Origin: Nitrogeniibacter sp050293885 | GTDB lineage: Bacteria; Pseudomonadota; Gammaproteobacteria; Burkholderiales; Rhodocyclaceae | Reading direction: 5' to 3' | Assembly (NCBI GenBank): GCA_050293885.1 | Contig: JBNKNO010000002.1 | Location: 62,001-126,000 of the forward strand | DNA: 64,000 nucleotides | Part shown: positions 45,621 to 55,046 of the stretch, one piece after another | Layout of the letters: every line of letters begins with the position of its first letter | Numbering within the stretch: the first letter of the stretch is position 1 | Made by a program: the position numbers and the translations under genes | Notes under the pieces: generated by a model | Seen by the model: only the letters and a program-made list of their open reading frames with translations | The model's database searches: none | Told to the model about the DNA's origin: nothing

Positions 45621-46910
45621 ATGACCCTGCAGAAAAAACTCACCCTGACGCTGCTCGTCACGAGTCTGTTTGCAGCGCTGACGGTTGGCGGCGTCGCCTA
45701 CTGGATGGTGATGCGCGACTTTCGCGCCACCATCATGGATACGGCCTTCGCCCACTTCCGCGAAGATGTCGTTGCCTACCTCGTTGCGTTCGGCGATCTG
45801 GACGAAACCCACAATCCCGTGCCGTTCACCGAGTTCGTCAAACAACGCCGCCGGCCGGCCGCAATGCCCCCGCCTGCGGCCGATGAGCCGCCCAGCGCGA
45901 TGGTCGGCCAACGACCCAACCCGCCCTTCCGCTTTCTGTTGCTCGACCCCCAGGGCAGAGTACTCAAGGGTCTCGGCGATCAGACGCGTTACTCGCAGGC
46001 CGACCCCGAGGTGGTGGCGGCCGCCCGCCCGATCGCGCTGGACGGCAAAGTTGTCGCCCTGGCCTCGCCCATCGGCGAGCCGGTTCTCAGTCCACGCGAC
46101 CGCAGCTATCTGCGCGCCATGGAGCAGGCGCTGTTCACCGGCCTCGTCATTGCGGCAACGCTCGCCGTGGCACTGGGCGTGCTGTTGAGCCGGCGCATGA
46201 GCCTGAGCCTGCGTGAATTGGCCGACGCCATCCGCGGCATGCAAAGCAACCGCGAACGGGCGCACCAGGTGCCGGTGCGCTCGCAGGACGAATTTGGCGA
46301 GTTGGCGCAAGCCTTCAACGACATGAACGCCGAACTGACGCAAGCCCACCGGGAGTTGCGCGAATACGCCGAACTGACCGCCAGCCAGACGGCCCAACTC
46401 AAGGAGTTGAGCATTCGCGACCCGCTCACCGATCTGTTCAACCGCCGTCATTTCGACGCCCAGGCCGAACGCCTCTACGCGCAGGCGATGCGCTACGGTC
46501 ACCCGCTCACCGTGGCGGTCGGCGATCTGGATTTCTTCAAGAAGATCAACGACGGTTTCTCGCATGCGACCGGCGACGAGGTGCTGCGTCGCGTCGCCAC
46601 CTTGCTGCTTGAAGGCACACGAAAATCCGATCTCGTGGCCCGTTACGGTGGCGAGGAATTCGTCATTCTGTTCCCGGAATCGGGGCTGGCGCAGGCCGCA
46701 CACTGCTGCGAAAAGCTCCGTCAGAGTATCGAGGCCCATCCGTGGCATGAAATCCAGGCGGGCCTGCAAGTGACCATGAGCATCGGCCTGAGCGATCAAC
46801 GGGACGCGGGTAGCGTAGAGAAGATGCTGATCGCCGCCGATGCCTATCTGTACCAAGCCAAGCACGGTGGCCGCAACCGCGTGCTGCCGACCGTCGGCAT
46901 CGCCGCCTGA
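45621..46910 (+). CDS. Membrane diguanylate cyclase (GGDEF)
   Basis: A 429-residue protein. TM1 is near residues 10-30, a periplasmic domain of about 140 residues follows, TM2 is near residues 172-192 and a HAMP linker precedes the GGDEF domain (about residues 265-425). The active site reads GGEEF, and RKSD five residues earlier is the inhibitory I-site, so the enzyme should make cyclic-di-GMP from GTP and be product-inhibited. No EAL domain is present. A GTG 12 codons upstream is possible. It is a local source of the ligand for the riboswitch at 15.7 kb, though no direct link is shown. Confidence 0.92.
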   Translation: MTLQKKLTLTLLVTSLFAALTVGGVAYWMVMRDFRATIMDTAFAHFREDVVAYLVAFGDLDETHNPVPFTEFVKQRRRPAAMPPPAADEPPSAMVGQRPNPPFRFLLLDPQGRVLKGLGDQTRYSQADPEVVAAARPIALDGKVVALASPIGEPVLSPRDRSYLRAMEQALFTGLVIAATLAVALGVLLSRRMSLSLRELADAIRGMQSNRERAHQVPVRSQDEFGELAQAFNDMNAELTQAHRELREYAELTASQTAQLKELSIRDPLTDLFNRRHFDAQAERLYAQAMRYGHPLTVAVGDLDFFKKINDGFSHATGDEVLRRVATLLLEGTRKSDLVARYGGEEFVILFPESGLAQAAHCCEKLRQSIEAHPWHEIQAGLQVTMSIGLSDQRDAGSVEKMLIAADAYLYQAKHGGRNRVLPTVGIAA

Positions 46911-46970
46911 AGGGGGCGACCAACATGCGGCACCACCGCGGCTCAACCGTGGCAGCGCATGGCGGGCCGA

Positions 46971-46988
46971 AGCCCGCCCGACGACGAC
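46971..46988. terminator. Hairpin between convergent genes
   Basis: GGCGGGC-CGAA-GCCCGCC lies between the cyclase stop and the end of the DUF1566 gene. It lacks a T tract, so its role as a terminator is uncertain. Confidence 0.35.
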
Positions 46989-47004
46989 ACCGAGAACTGC
47001 GCTA

Positions 47005-48393
47005 CTAGCGCACCGAACGCACGCAGCGCGCGTAGTTGTGGATGCGGACCTCGTCGCGTTGCCCACCACGCCCCTGCGCGTAGCGCGACGCATCGCCCGT
47101 TTTCGGATCGCTACGCTGCGCCCCCGCACCATGGACATCGACGCCGTCGACGCTGGTGCATTTTCCGAAGCACACATACACCGCGTTATTGGGCTGCTCG
47201 CCGTGGGTGGTTGACGACCAGAACCAGCCGCGCGGATCGGCAATGCGGAACACCGAAGTGTCGATGGCCGGCTGCGCGCGACGGTAGTCCACGATGCTCT
47301 GCAACTCCTTCGCGTTGGGCAGGCGCCAGTCCGCATGGCCGCTCAAACGCAGCGACTCGCAATAGGCGAGCGCCTCGCGCCATGTGCGCGGGCGGCCATC
47401 GTCCGCCCGCTGCCACATCAGATCAAAATTGCGGTCGGTGACCGTACCGTCGCCTTTGGCGACCAGGGCGTTGTCGCCCCACACCGGGCCGCGCACGCAG
47501 CGGTGGAACAGACCCGGCCCGCCACCGGCCGTCGGCGCCTGCTTGATGCGACCGTCGAGGAAGTTGAAGAAGAAGGCCGCCTCGACGCCTGGCCGGTCCC
47601 AATGATCGCCGCGGTAACGTGTTGATGACCAGGTCTGCCCCATCATCTCCGGCGAGTGGGTGGCCGCGAAGCGATCGCCTTGCAAGCTGGCGGCATCGGG
47701 CGCGCGAATCTCGAACAACGGGTCGATGAAGGCGCGGCTTCCGGTGACACCGGCAAAATCGGCGAGTGAAAACAACTCGGTGATGGTCGGCAATCGCCAA
47801 TCGTCGTGTCCACCGAGGCGCAACGCACCACAGGCCGCCTCGGCCTCATGGAAGTGCAGGCGTCGGGCGTTGTGCGCCTGCTGCCAGGTGAGCCCGGTGA
47901 CGCGGTCGCTGACGGTACCGTCGCCGTTGTCGCGATAGTCCCTCGGCGCGCCGAGGTAGTGGGCGTCCTGCCCGTAGAACGGCTGCCCGCGCGACGGGCA
48001 AGGAATCTGGCGACTGTCGTCGAAACAACTGCCTTGCCCGGTATCGGGCAGGCGGCTGGCAACGCGGAGCGCGCTTGGGTTTTGGCTGGCAATGTGCACG
48101 CGCGCGCGCCGAATACGCATCGGCGGCGGCTGCCGACCGGGTGACGCAGACGCCTCGCCCCCCATGGGCGGGCCACCGGCCGGCACACACACCAGCGATG
48201 GTTCTCGCATCGCGCGACACGTCCCTCGAACCGTGCCATGCGGCGCCTCGAACGCGCAGGCCGCCCCGCTGGCGTGCCCCCGGCAGGCCGAAAAGGCCGC
48301 CGGCGGAGGGCCACCCATGCGCCCCTGGGCCGCGGCATCGAGCATGACCGCGGCCAACAGCATGGCCATCAGTCCGGTCCGGCAGGCCCGCAT
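47005..48393 (-). CDS. Secreted DUF1566 (Lcl C-terminal) domain protein, last gene of aor-tup run
   Basis: A 462-residue secreted protein (signal peptide about residues 1-22). Two copies of the DUF1566/Lcl C-terminal domain are visible: one from NGDGTVSDRVTGLTWQQA to a CVRG end, the other from GDGTVTDRNFDLMWQRAD to CVRSVR. Each has a WRLP motif (HDDWRLPTITEL, HADWRLPNAKEL). The fold is of the C-type-lectin/sulfatase-modifying kind and may bind ligands or collagen-like partners. It begins seven bases after tupA ends, so it is likely the tail of the tungstate operon; why is unknown. Confidence 0.8.
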   Translation of the reverse strand: MRACRTGLMAMLLAAVMLDAAAQGRMGGPPPAAFSACRGHASGAACAFEAPHGTVRGTCRAMREPSLVCVPAGGPPMGGEASASPGRQPPPMRIRRARVHIASQNPSALRVASRLPDTGQGSCFDDSRQIPCPSRGQPFYGQDAHYLGAPRDYRDNGDGTVSDRVTGLTWQQAHNARRLHFHEAEAACGALRLGGHDDWRLPTITELFSLADFAGVTGSRAFIDPLFEIRAPDAASLQGDRFAATHSPEMMGQTWSSTRYRGDHWDRPGVEAAFFFNFLDGRIKQAPTAGGGPGLFHRCVRGPVWGDNALVAKGDGTVTDRNFDLMWQRADDGRPRTWREALAYCESLRLSGHADWRLPNAKELQSIVDYRRAQPAIDTSVFRIADPRGWFWSSTTHGEQPNNAVYVCFGKCTSVDGVDVHGAGAQRSDPKTGDASRYAQGRGGQRDEVRIHNYARCVRSVR

Positions 48394-48400
48394 CAACGGC

Positions 48401-49219
48401 TTACTTCGCCTTGAGCGGGAAGAACAACTGCTCGCCGTGCAGCTTGTAGTCACTGATGGCTTTGTGGCCGGCATCGGAGGTAATCCAGTTGATGAACTTC
48501 TCGGCGGCTTCCACCTTCACATGCGGATGTTTCTTGGGATTGACGAGGATGGCGCCGTACGGATTGTAGAGCTTCGGGTCGCCCTCGAACAGGATGACCA
48601 GATTCTGGCGATTCTTGAAGTTGGCCCAGGAACCGCGGTCGGAGAGCGTGTAGGCGTCCATGCCGGCCGCGGTATTGAGCGTGGCGCCCATGCCCGAACC
48701 CGTCTGCTTGTACCAGTCCTTGTCTTCCGGCACGCCGTCGCCGGCGGCTACCCAGAAGCGCTTTTCGGCTGCGTTGGTCCCGCTGCGATCAGCACGCGAG
48801 GCAAAGGGGCTCCCATTGGCAGCCACTTTCTGGAAGGCCTCGACCGCGCTCTTTGCGCCCTTCACGCCGGCCGGATCATCCTTGGGGCCGATGATGACGA
48901 AGTCGTTGTACATCACGTCCTTGCGGTAGGCGCCGTAGCCTTCGGCCACGAACTTGTCTTCCTTGACGCGATCATGCACCAGCAAGGCATCCGCATCGCC
49001 GCGACGCCCCGTATCCAAGGCCTTACCGGTCCCTTGGGCGACGACATTGACTTTCACACCCGATGCTTTCTCGAAGATCGGCAGGATGTAGCCGAAAAGC
49101 CCGGAGTTCTGTGTGGAAGTGGTCGACGCCAGGGTGATGCTCTCACCGGCGTGGGCGCTGATGGCGGCAGCACCCACCAGCAGAGCGGCGGTCAGGTGAC
49201 TCAGAAAGCGACGTGCCAT
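48401..49219 (-). CDS. tupA: Tungstate ABC transporter substrate-binding protein
   Basis: A 272-residue periplasmic protein with a signal peptide (about residues 1-24). The mature N terminus LASTTSTQNSGLF holds the TTTSTxxSGL-type oxyanion motif of TupA, which binds tungstate with very high affinity over molybdate. ADALLVHDRVKEDKF and SRADRSGTN are further signatures. Its presence in one run with the aor genes fits supply of tungsten to that enzyme. It overlaps tupC by 19 bases. Confidence 0.92.
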   Translation of the reverse strand: MARRFLSHLTAALLVGAAAISAHAGESITLASTTSTQNSGLFGYILPIFEKASGVKVNVVAQGTGKALDTGRRGDADALLVHDRVKEDKFVAEGYGAYRKDVMYNDFVIIGPKDDPAGVKGAKSAVEAFQKVAANGSPFASRADRSGTNAAEKRFWVAAGDGVPEDKDWYKQTGSGMGATLNTAAGMDAYTLSDRGSWANFKNRQNLVILFEGDPKLYNPYGAILVNPKKHPHVKVEAAEKFINWITSDAGHKAISDYKLHGEQLFFPLKAK

Positions 49220-49920
49220 GGGAGTTCTCCTTCAATGAAGCGTTTGGCCTCGTCAGAGGCGGGGTTGGTAAAGAAACCGCGAACGGAGGTGTGTTCCCGC
49301 ACCTTGCCCTCGGCCAGAAAAACGATGTCGTCCGCCAGGCGCGTGGCCTGACCGAGATTGTGGGTCGTCATGACGATCTTGGCGCCCTCGGTACGAATCT
49401 CGCGCACGATGCGCTCGACGGTTTCGACGGCAGAGGGGTCGAGGCTGGCGGTGGGCTCGTCGAGCAGCAGCAGCCGTGGCCGGGTGAGCCACACACGCCC
49501 CAGGGCCAGGCGCTGTTGTTCCCCGCCCGACAAGCGCCGGGCGTTGTCGCGCGCGCGATCGGCCAGACCGATACGTTCGAGCATGGCCAAGCCACGTGCC
49601 TCGCGCTCGGCGCGCTTGATGCCGCGCGGCCGCAGGCCCAGCGTGACGTTTTCGAGCACCGATTCCCGCAGCATGAGCGGGTGCTGAAACACCATGCCAA
49701 CCTGCATGCCGTCGAAAGACGCGCCGCCCCAGTCAATCGCACCGCCGGTCGGTTCGAGCAGCCCGCACAGGGTGCGCAGCAAAACGCTCTTGCCGGCGCC
49801 GTTGGGGCCGAGCACGATGGTGATGCCTTCGCCGGAAAGTGTCAGGTCGACGCCATCGAGCACGCGTCGACCGTTGGGCGCGAAACGCACTTGTTCGAGA
49901 TGAAGCGGAAACAGGCTCAT
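49201..49920 (-). CDS. tupC: Tungstate ABC transporter ATPase
   Basis: A 239-residue ABC ATPase with Walker A GPNGAGKS, signature RRLSGGEQQRLAL, Walker B LLLLDEPTASLDP and the switch histidine in MTTHNLGQA. It powers tungstate import with TupB and TupA. The ATG overlaps the tupB stop as ATGA. Confidence 0.94.
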   Translation of the reverse strand: MSLFPLHLEQVRFAPNGRRVLDGVDLTLSGEGITIVLGPNGAGKSVLLRTLCGLLEPTGGAIDWGGASFDGMQVGMVFQHPLMLRESVLENVTLGLRPRGIKRAEREARGLAMLERIGLADRARDNARRLSGGEQQRLALGRVWLTRPRLLLLDEPTASLDPSAVETVERIVREIRTEGAKIVMTTHNLGQATRLADDIVFLAEGKVREHTSVRGFFTNPASDEAKRFIEGELPWHVAF

Positions 49921-50621
49921 CCGAAGCGCCTCAACACCCAGGTGCGTGTCAGAAAGGCCGCACCGTTGAGGAACAGGATGACCGCCATGAGCACGATGCC
50001 GAGCGCAATCGACAAAGGCAGGTCACCCTTGCTGGTTTCCAAGGCAATGGTGGTGGTCATGACGCGGGTGAAGCGATCGATGTTGCCGCCCACGATCATC
50101 ACCGCGCCGACTTCCGACATTGCGCGCCCGAGCCCGGCGAGTACCGCGACCATCAGCGAAAAGCGACAATCGCGCAGCAGCACCTTGACCATGCCCCACC
50201 AGGTAAAGCGCAGCGCTGCGAGTTCTTCGTCGTATTGCCGCCAGGCATCTTCAACCACCTGGCGCGAGATGGCCGCCATCAACGGCACCACCAGCACGAC
50301 CTGGGCGATCACCATGGCAGCAGGGGTATAGAGCAGGCCGAGATGGCCGAGCGGCCCCGAACGGGACAGCGAAAGGTAGACCACGACGCCGACCACCACC
50401 GGTGGCAAGCCCATGAATCCATTGATAACGGTACCCGCTATCTCCTTGCCGCTATAACGGCCAACCGCCAGGCAAGCACCCAGTGGCAAGCCGAAAAACG
50501 CGCCAATCAAAACAGCCGTGCCGCTGACTTTGAGAGACAGCCACACGATCTGGGCAACGCGATGATCGAAACTACCTAACAGGGCAAACGCATCGACGAA
50601 CGCATGCGTCAGTCCGTTCAA
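49917..50621 (-). CDS. tupB: Tungstate ABC transporter permease
   Basis: A 234-residue integral membrane protein with about five helices and the permease-ATPase contact loop near AISRQVVEDAWRQYDEELAA. GRAMSEVGAVMIVGGNIDRFTRV is typical of TupB. It begins six bases after the unknown gene upstream and overlaps tupC. Confidence 0.93.
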   Translation of the reverse strand: MNGLTHAFVDAFALLGSFDHRVAQIVWLSLKVSGTAVLIGAFFGLPLGACLAVGRYSGKEIAGTVINGFMGLPPVVVGVVVYLSLSRSGPLGHLGLLYTPAAMVIAQVVLVVPLMAAISRQVVEDAWRQYDEELAALRFTWWGMVKVLLRDCRFSLMVAVLAGLGRAMSEVGAVMIVGGNIDRFTRVMTTTIALETSKGDLPLSIALGIVLMAVILFLNGAAFLTRTWVLRRFG

Positions 50622-50627
50622 CTAAAT

Positions 50628-50939
50628 CTAACCTCCACCTCTTTGCATGGCCCGATCAAGCCGTTCCAGCAAGGCTATTCGTTCGGCGTCGTCACCGCCG
50701 GAAAATTCGTATTTCACTTTCAGCACCGGGAGTTCGAACAAACCGATGCGGCGAGGCGACATGGCCACCGCGCTCAAGCGGAGCGACACACTACCGCATT
50801 CGACCTTGAACTGACCAGCCCCGAGTGCCGTGACGGCACCCGGGGCGGCTTTGTTCAGACTGCGATCGAACTCGCTCAGCGTGGCGCCGACCTCTCGCTC
50901 GAACGCATTGAGCGACTCAGGGGTATAAAGCAAGCTCAA
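50628..50939 (-). CDS. Small conserved-context protein of unknown function in the aor operon
   Basis: A 103-residue soluble protein without signal peptide or membrane segment. Sequence features are an N-terminal helix (LNAFEREVGATLSEFDRSLN), a mixed beta part (GQFKVECGSVSLRLSAVAMSP) and a C-terminal helix. No cofactor motif is seen. It overlaps the MoaD-like gene by four bases and ends six bases before tupB, so it is placed exactly between cofactor assembly and tungstate import. A role in cofactor insertion or as a small chaperone is only an inference from position. Confidence 0.75.
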   Translation of the reverse strand: MSLLYTPESLNAFEREVGATLSEFDRSLNKAAPGAVTALGAGQFKVECGSVSLRLSAVAMSPRRIGLFELPVLKVKYEFSGGDDAERIALLERLDRAMQRGGG

Positions 50940-51187
50940 CCACCCGCAACAGGCGGCCAGATTGCCAACTCGTCGTTCTCCTGCAAGGCGTGCGTACGCC
51001 GTTGACCGGGAGGAATGAAGACACCATTGACGAGCACCAGATGAGCGAGCTTCTCCGGCACCTGGTACCGGTCGATCATCTCCTGCACCGTCGTCCCCTC
51101 ATCGACATCTAGCGCTAGCACATTGCCTTTGCGCGCTGGCGGGAGATAGTCCGTCAGCGTCGCGAACAGCTTGAAGGCAATCTTCAT
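50936..51187 (-). CDS. MoaD-like sulfur carrier (tungsten cofactor synthesis)
   Basis: An 83-residue ubiquitin-fold protein. The C terminus ends AIWPPVAGG; the terminal GG is needed for thiocarboxylation, which donates the dithiolene sulfurs of molybdopterin. VLVNGVFIPPGQRRTHALQE is a family phrase. The start at 51187 overlaps the aorC stop (ATGA). It is presumably a paralogue dedicated to the tungsten cofactor of AorB. Confidence 0.9.
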   Translation of the reverse strand: MKIAFKLFATLTDYLPPARKGNVLALDVDEGTTVQEMIDRYQVPEKLAHLVLVNGVFIPPGQRRTHALQENDELAIWPPVAGG

Positions 51188-52554
51188 GCAGCAGTCCGGG
51201 CCAAGGAAACGGGCTGCGTCGTCGCCACATAGGCTTCGAAGAACGCGGCCGGGTTTTCCAGCAGGCGGTCTTTCCACTCACCCAGGTGCTGACGCCCCTG
51301 GATCAGGCCGCGCAACGCACCAACGTGTTCAGTGCGTCCGATGGTCGTTGCACCGATGAGCACGTCGTCCTTGAACTGCAGGCTGATGTAGCGGTATTTG
51401 GACTCTTCGACCAACTCGACACTCTGGCCGTTTTCATCGCCCCACCACTGGCCGAACGACGTCGAGATCAGCCCCAGGGTGTCGAGCACGTTGATCGCCA
51501 GAACGCCCGGCAACTCGGTGTTGCCACCGCTCATGTTGACCGCAGCCACACGCGCCTGATCGGCCGCGTTCGGCTGAATGGCCGACACCATGTGCTCGCC
51601 GGTAAAGAAGTCCAGCCCGGCAGCCACGTCACCCGCGGCGTAGATATTTTCGACATTGGTGCGCATGGCGGCATCCACCAGCACGCCGCCCTCAACCTTC
51701 ACGCCCGTGCCGTCGAGGAAGTCCACATTGGGTTTGACACCCGCTGCCACGATCACCACGTCAACTTCCATCACTTCGCCAGTCGACAGCGTGACCGACA
51801 CCGGCCCCTCGTGAGGCTTGCCACTTGGCGCCTCGCCGCTGCCACCGGTAAAGGTGTTGACGATGCTGCGGATCATGCCGCCGACACCACCGCTGCTGGG
51901 GTTGTCTGCCACCGCGCCAACCGGCTCGATGCGCTCCACCCGGGCTTCGGTGCGCACNNNNNNNNNNNNNNNNNNNNNNNNNNNNNNNNNNNNNNNNNNN
52001 NNNNNNNNNNNNNNNNNNNNNNNNNNNNNNNNNNNNNNNNNNNNNNNNNNNNNNNNNNNNNNNNNNNNNNNNNNNNNNNNNNNNNNNNNNNNNNNNNNNN
52101 NNNNNNNNNNNNNNNNNNNNNNNNNNNNNNNNNNNNNNNNNNNNNNNNNNNNNNNNNNNNNNNTATCGGCCAGTGTCCAACAGTTTTGCACCTGCGGCAG
52201 ATCCAGACCGGGAATCGGCGGTTGCACGGGATGCGAGCCGGTCGCGACCAGCAGACGATCGTAGGATTCGACGCTGTTGTCGGCAAAATGCACCATTTTT
52301 CGCTCGGCATCCACGGACGCCGCACGCGCGTTCTTTTGATCGATACGCAGACGCTCGAAATGGTCCGGCTTCTTGCGCAGGAAAGTCCCCGGCTCGTCAA
52401 TATTCCCTTCCAGAAGGTAGGGAATCGCCATGCGCGAATACGGCGGCAGGCTTTCGCAACCCACCATCAGAATTTCGCAATCCTTGTCGGCGGCACGCAG
52501 CGCCTCGGCGGCGACGACACCGGCCGGACCGTTACCCAAAATAACGTGTTTCAT
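51184..52554 (-). CDS. aorC: Aldehyde oxidoreductase FAD/NADH subunit, with internal gap
   Basis: A flavoprotein of about 456 residues, allowing for 206 unknown bases at 51958-52163 that keep the frame. The N-terminal FAD loop reads HVILGNGPAGVVAAEAL and IYAAGDVAAGLDF closes the FAD site; the NAD-binding loop probably falls in the gap. It matches the AorC subunit described for Aromatoleum, which couples the tungsten enzyme to NAD+. A glycine/serine-rich insert (IVNTFTGGSGEAPSG) stands near residue 235. It lies between aorB and the MoaD-like gene. Confidence 0.87.
   Translation of the reverse strand: MKHVILGNGPAGVVAAEALRAADKDCEILMVGCESLPPYSRMAIPYLLEGNIDEPGTFLRKKPDHFERLRIDQKNARAASVDAERKMVHFADNSVESYDRLLVATGSHPVQPPIPGLDLPQVQNCWTLADXXXXXXXXXXXXXXXXXXXXXXXXXXXXXXXXXXXXXXXXXXXXXXXXXXXXXXXXXXXXXXXXXXXXXVRTEARVERIEPVGAVADNPSSGGVGGMIRSIVNTFTGGSGEAPSGKPHEGPVSVTLSTGEVMEVDVVIVAAGVKPNVDFLDGTGVKVEGGVLVDAAMRTNVENIYAAGDVAAGLDFFTGEHMVSAIQPNAADQARVAAVNMSGGNTELPGVLAINVLDTLGLISTSFGQWWGDENGQSVELVEESKYRYISLQFKDDVLIGATTIGRTEHVGALRGLIQGRQHLGEWKDRLLENPAAFFEAYVATTQPVSLARTAA
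51958..52163. other. Assembly gap (206 N)
   Basis: Unknown bases inside aorC; the frame is the same on both sides. Confidence 1.
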
Positions 52555-52665
52555 GAATGCTGTCCTCACTTGCTCGGTCTCCCCGCTTGCGTTTGTCGAA
52601 GCGGGTACGCAACAACCCCGGCGGCAACAATTCGTTGCGGCCGGGGTTTTCGCTTGGCTTGGCGG

Positions 52666-54513
52666 TTAGAGCCCCAGGCGTCCCAGCGTTTCCTGGGTCG
52701 GGACACCTTCTTCCGTCCAACCCCGAATCGCATAGTACTCAGGCAGCATCTTGTCGATACCGCTGACCAGGCCCTTGGCCGGACCAACCGTTGCCGCTTC
52801 GGTCTTCAGACGCGGCGGCAGGTCATCATCCTTGCGGGTGAAGCCGGCTTCGAGGTTGTACTTGCGCTCCATGTTCCAGATCCGCTCGCCAACATCGTTG
52901 AGCTTCTCCAGCGACCAGTCGCCCTCGCAAGCGGCCTGGACCTGAGGCTGAACATCAGTCAGCGTCCAGGCAAAGGAGGTAAACACGCAGATACCGGCCG
53001 CATCGAACACGGCGGTGGCATCCTGGAAGGCCTTGACCAGTTCCGGCTTGCCGTCCGTGGTGAGCGGGTCGGTCTTGACCGGAATACCCAGCACTTCCGA
53101 GGCCACGGTATAGCTGCGCAGGTGGCAGGCGCCGCGGTTGGAGGTGGCGTAGGTGAGGCCCATACCCTGAATGCCGCGAGCGTCGTAGGCAGGGAATTCC
53201 TGGCCCTTGACGGTCATCGACAGCTCGGGGTGACCATACTTGGCGCAAAGACGTGCGGAGCCCTGACCAATTTCCTTGCCGAAACCTTCGCCCGTGGCGG
53301 TCAGTTCGGTCAGCTTGGCAAGTGCCTCGGCCGAACCGAACGGTGCCTCGATGCCGATTTGCTCCTTGGTCAGCACACCCATTTCGTACAGTTCCATCAC
53401 GGCGCCGATGGTCGCACCGTAGGAAATCGGGTCCATACCGTCTTCGTTGCACAGCATGTTGGCGTACTGCAGGGCTTCCAGATCGCCAACACCGTTGGCG
53501 GCGCCCAGTGCCCAAGCAGCTTCGTACTCCAGGCCACCCGACGCATCCCAGTATTTCGGGCTGTTCTTGACGGTGAAGTGATCCTTGTCAATCTGCGAAA
53601 TACGGCCGCAGGCAATGGTGCAGCCAAAGCAGGCGGCGTTGGTGATGAGGTGGCTCTTGCCGTCCGACTCACGCTTCTCGTGCATGGCTTCTGCCGAGAT
53701 CTTGGAAGCGTCTTCGAACTGAACATCCTTGTGATTTCGGGTCGGCAGTGCGCCGATCTCGTTGATCACGTTCATGAGCACCTGGGTACCGTAGGTCGGC
53801 AGACCCTGGCCCGTCACGGCGTTCTCGGAGAGCACCTTCTTGCCATCTGCGGTCGCCTTGAAGAAGGCCTGAGCATCGGCGATGCCGCCAACACCTTTGG
53901 TACCACGCAGCGCGACGGCCTTGAGGTTCTTCGATCCCATGACAGCACCCACGCCCGAACGGCCAGCCGCACGGTGCAGGTCGTTCACGATGCAAGCGTA
54001 GAGCACTTCGTTCTCACCGGCGCGGCCGATGGAAGACACACGCACCTGCGGATCCTGGAGATGCTCCTTGATGGTCTCTTCGGTCTCCCAGCAGGTCTTG
54101 CCCCACAGGTGAGAAGCGTCGCGCAGTTCTGCCGTGTCGTTCTCCACGTAGAGATAGACGGGCTTGGGCGACTTGCCTTCGAAAATGATCATGTCCCAGC
54201 CGGCGAACTTCATCTCGGCGCCAAAGAAACCGCCGGAGTTCGAGCAGGCAATGGCACCGGTCAAGGGGCCTTTGGTGACGACGGTGTAACGACCACCGGT
54301 GGATGCCATGGTGCCGGTCAGCGGACCGGTCGACATGATCATCTTGTTTTCAGGCGACAGCGGATCGACCTTCGGGTCCGTTTCTTCAACCAGATACTTG
54401 GTTGCCAGGCCACGGGAGCCAAGGTACTGATCGGCCCACGCCATGTTGAGTGGTTCAGGGGTGCACGTGCCTTCGGAAAGATTCACGCGCAGGATTTTGC
54501 GAGTCCAAGCCAT
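52666..54513 (-). CDS. aorB: Tungsten aldehyde:ferredoxin-type oxidoreductase, catalytic subunit
   Basis: A 615-residue enzyme of the AOR family that oxidises aldehydes to acids (and can work in reverse with low-potential donors) at a tungsten-bis-pyranopterin centre. CFGCTIAC near residue 292 and a later cysteine in GICVFTSF near residue 507 match the four ligands of the [4Fe-4S] cluster in characterised AORs. SGPLTGTMASTGGRYTV-type N-terminal motifs and DPISYG are conserved. Length is typical. It follows aorA after 13 bases and belongs to the AorABC subfamily of facultative anaerobes. Confidence 0.95.
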   Translation of the reverse strand: MAWTRKILRVNLSEGTCTPEPLNMAWADQYLGSRGLATKYLVEETDPKVDPLSPENKMIMSTGPLTGTMASTGGRYTVVTKGPLTGAIACSNSGGFFGAEMKFAGWDMIIFEGKSPKPVYLYVENDTAELRDASHLWGKTCWETEETIKEHLQDPQVRVSSIGRAGENEVLYACIVNDLHRAAGRSGVGAVMGSKNLKAVALRGTKGVGGIADAQAFFKATADGKKVLSENAVTGQGLPTYGTQVLMNVINEIGALPTRNHKDVQFEDASKISAEAMHEKRESDGKSHLITNAACFGCTIACGRISQIDKDHFTVKNSPKYWDASGGLEYEAAWALGAANGVGDLEALQYANMLCNEDGMDPISYGATIGAVMELYEMGVLTKEQIGIEAPFGSAEALAKLTELTATGEGFGKEIGQGSARLCAKYGHPELSMTVKGQEFPAYDARGIQGMGLTYATSNRGACHLRSYTVASEVLGIPVKTDPLTTDGKPELVKAFQDATAVFDAAGICVFTSFAWTLTDVQPQVQAACEGDWSLEKLNDVGERIWNMERKYNLEAGFTRKDDDLPPRLKTEAATVGPAKGLVSGIDKMLPEYYAIRGWTEEGVPTQETLGRLGL

Positions 54514-54526
54514 GATTCAATCCTCC

Positions 54527-54997
54527 TTAGGCTGATGCCGGAGTGGACTTGGAAGCCCACTGACGCATTTTGTCCAGACCGGTCCAGTCGGCATCGACAT
54601 AAGTGATCGCACCCGTCGGACAGGCGTTGGCACAGGCCGGGTTGTCGTCGCACAGGTCACATTTCTGAACCTTGCCGACATCCGCCATGTAGTTCACCGT
54701 GCCGAACGGGCAGGCGATGGTGCACACCTTGCAACCGACGCAAACGTCTTCGTGCACAATTTTCGCACCGGTGCTGGCATCAAGATTGATGGCGTCGACC
54801 GGACAGGCGGTCATGCACCATGCTTCGGAACACTGGGTACAGGTGTACGGCACCTTGCGCCCTTCTGCTTCGAAGTTGAACACCTTGATACGCGATTTTG
54901 AGGGATTGAAGACCCCGTGATGCTCGTAAGAGCAGGCCATTTCGCACTGAAGACAACCGGTGCATTTGGCGGGGTCTATATGAAGAGATTTCTGCAT
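54527..54997 (-). CDS. aorA: Aldehyde oxidoreductase four-cluster ferredoxin subunit
   Basis: A 156-residue polyferredoxin. Sixteen cysteines in four groups (CTGCLQCEMAC, CTQCSEAWCMTAC, CVGCKVCTIAC, CDLCDDNPACANAC) should bind four [4Fe-4S] clusters, as in DMSO-reductase-type electron-transfer subunits. In the Aromatoleum enzyme AorA forms a wire-like backbone that links AorB units to AorC. It is the first gene of the operon; the intergenic region up to moeA holds a ModE-like palindrome. Confidence 0.95.
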   Translation of the reverse strand: MQKSLHIDPAKCTGCLQCEMACSYEHHGVFNPSKSRIKVFNFEAEGRKVPYTCTQCSEAWCMTACPVDAINLDASTGAKIVHEDVCVGCKVCTIACPFGTVNYMADVGKVQKCDLCDDNPACANACPTGAITYVDADWTGLDKMRQWASKSTPASA

Positions 54998-55046
54998 CGA
55001 CCGTTTCCTCTTGGATATTAGTTGTCTGGCGCAGCCTCTGACGGGC

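Noticed and set aside
51286..54606. A 1106-codon open frame on the plus strand opposite aorB and aorC
   Set aside because: It lies wholly antisense to genes with strong family motifs and includes a gap; long antisense frames are expected at this GC content.
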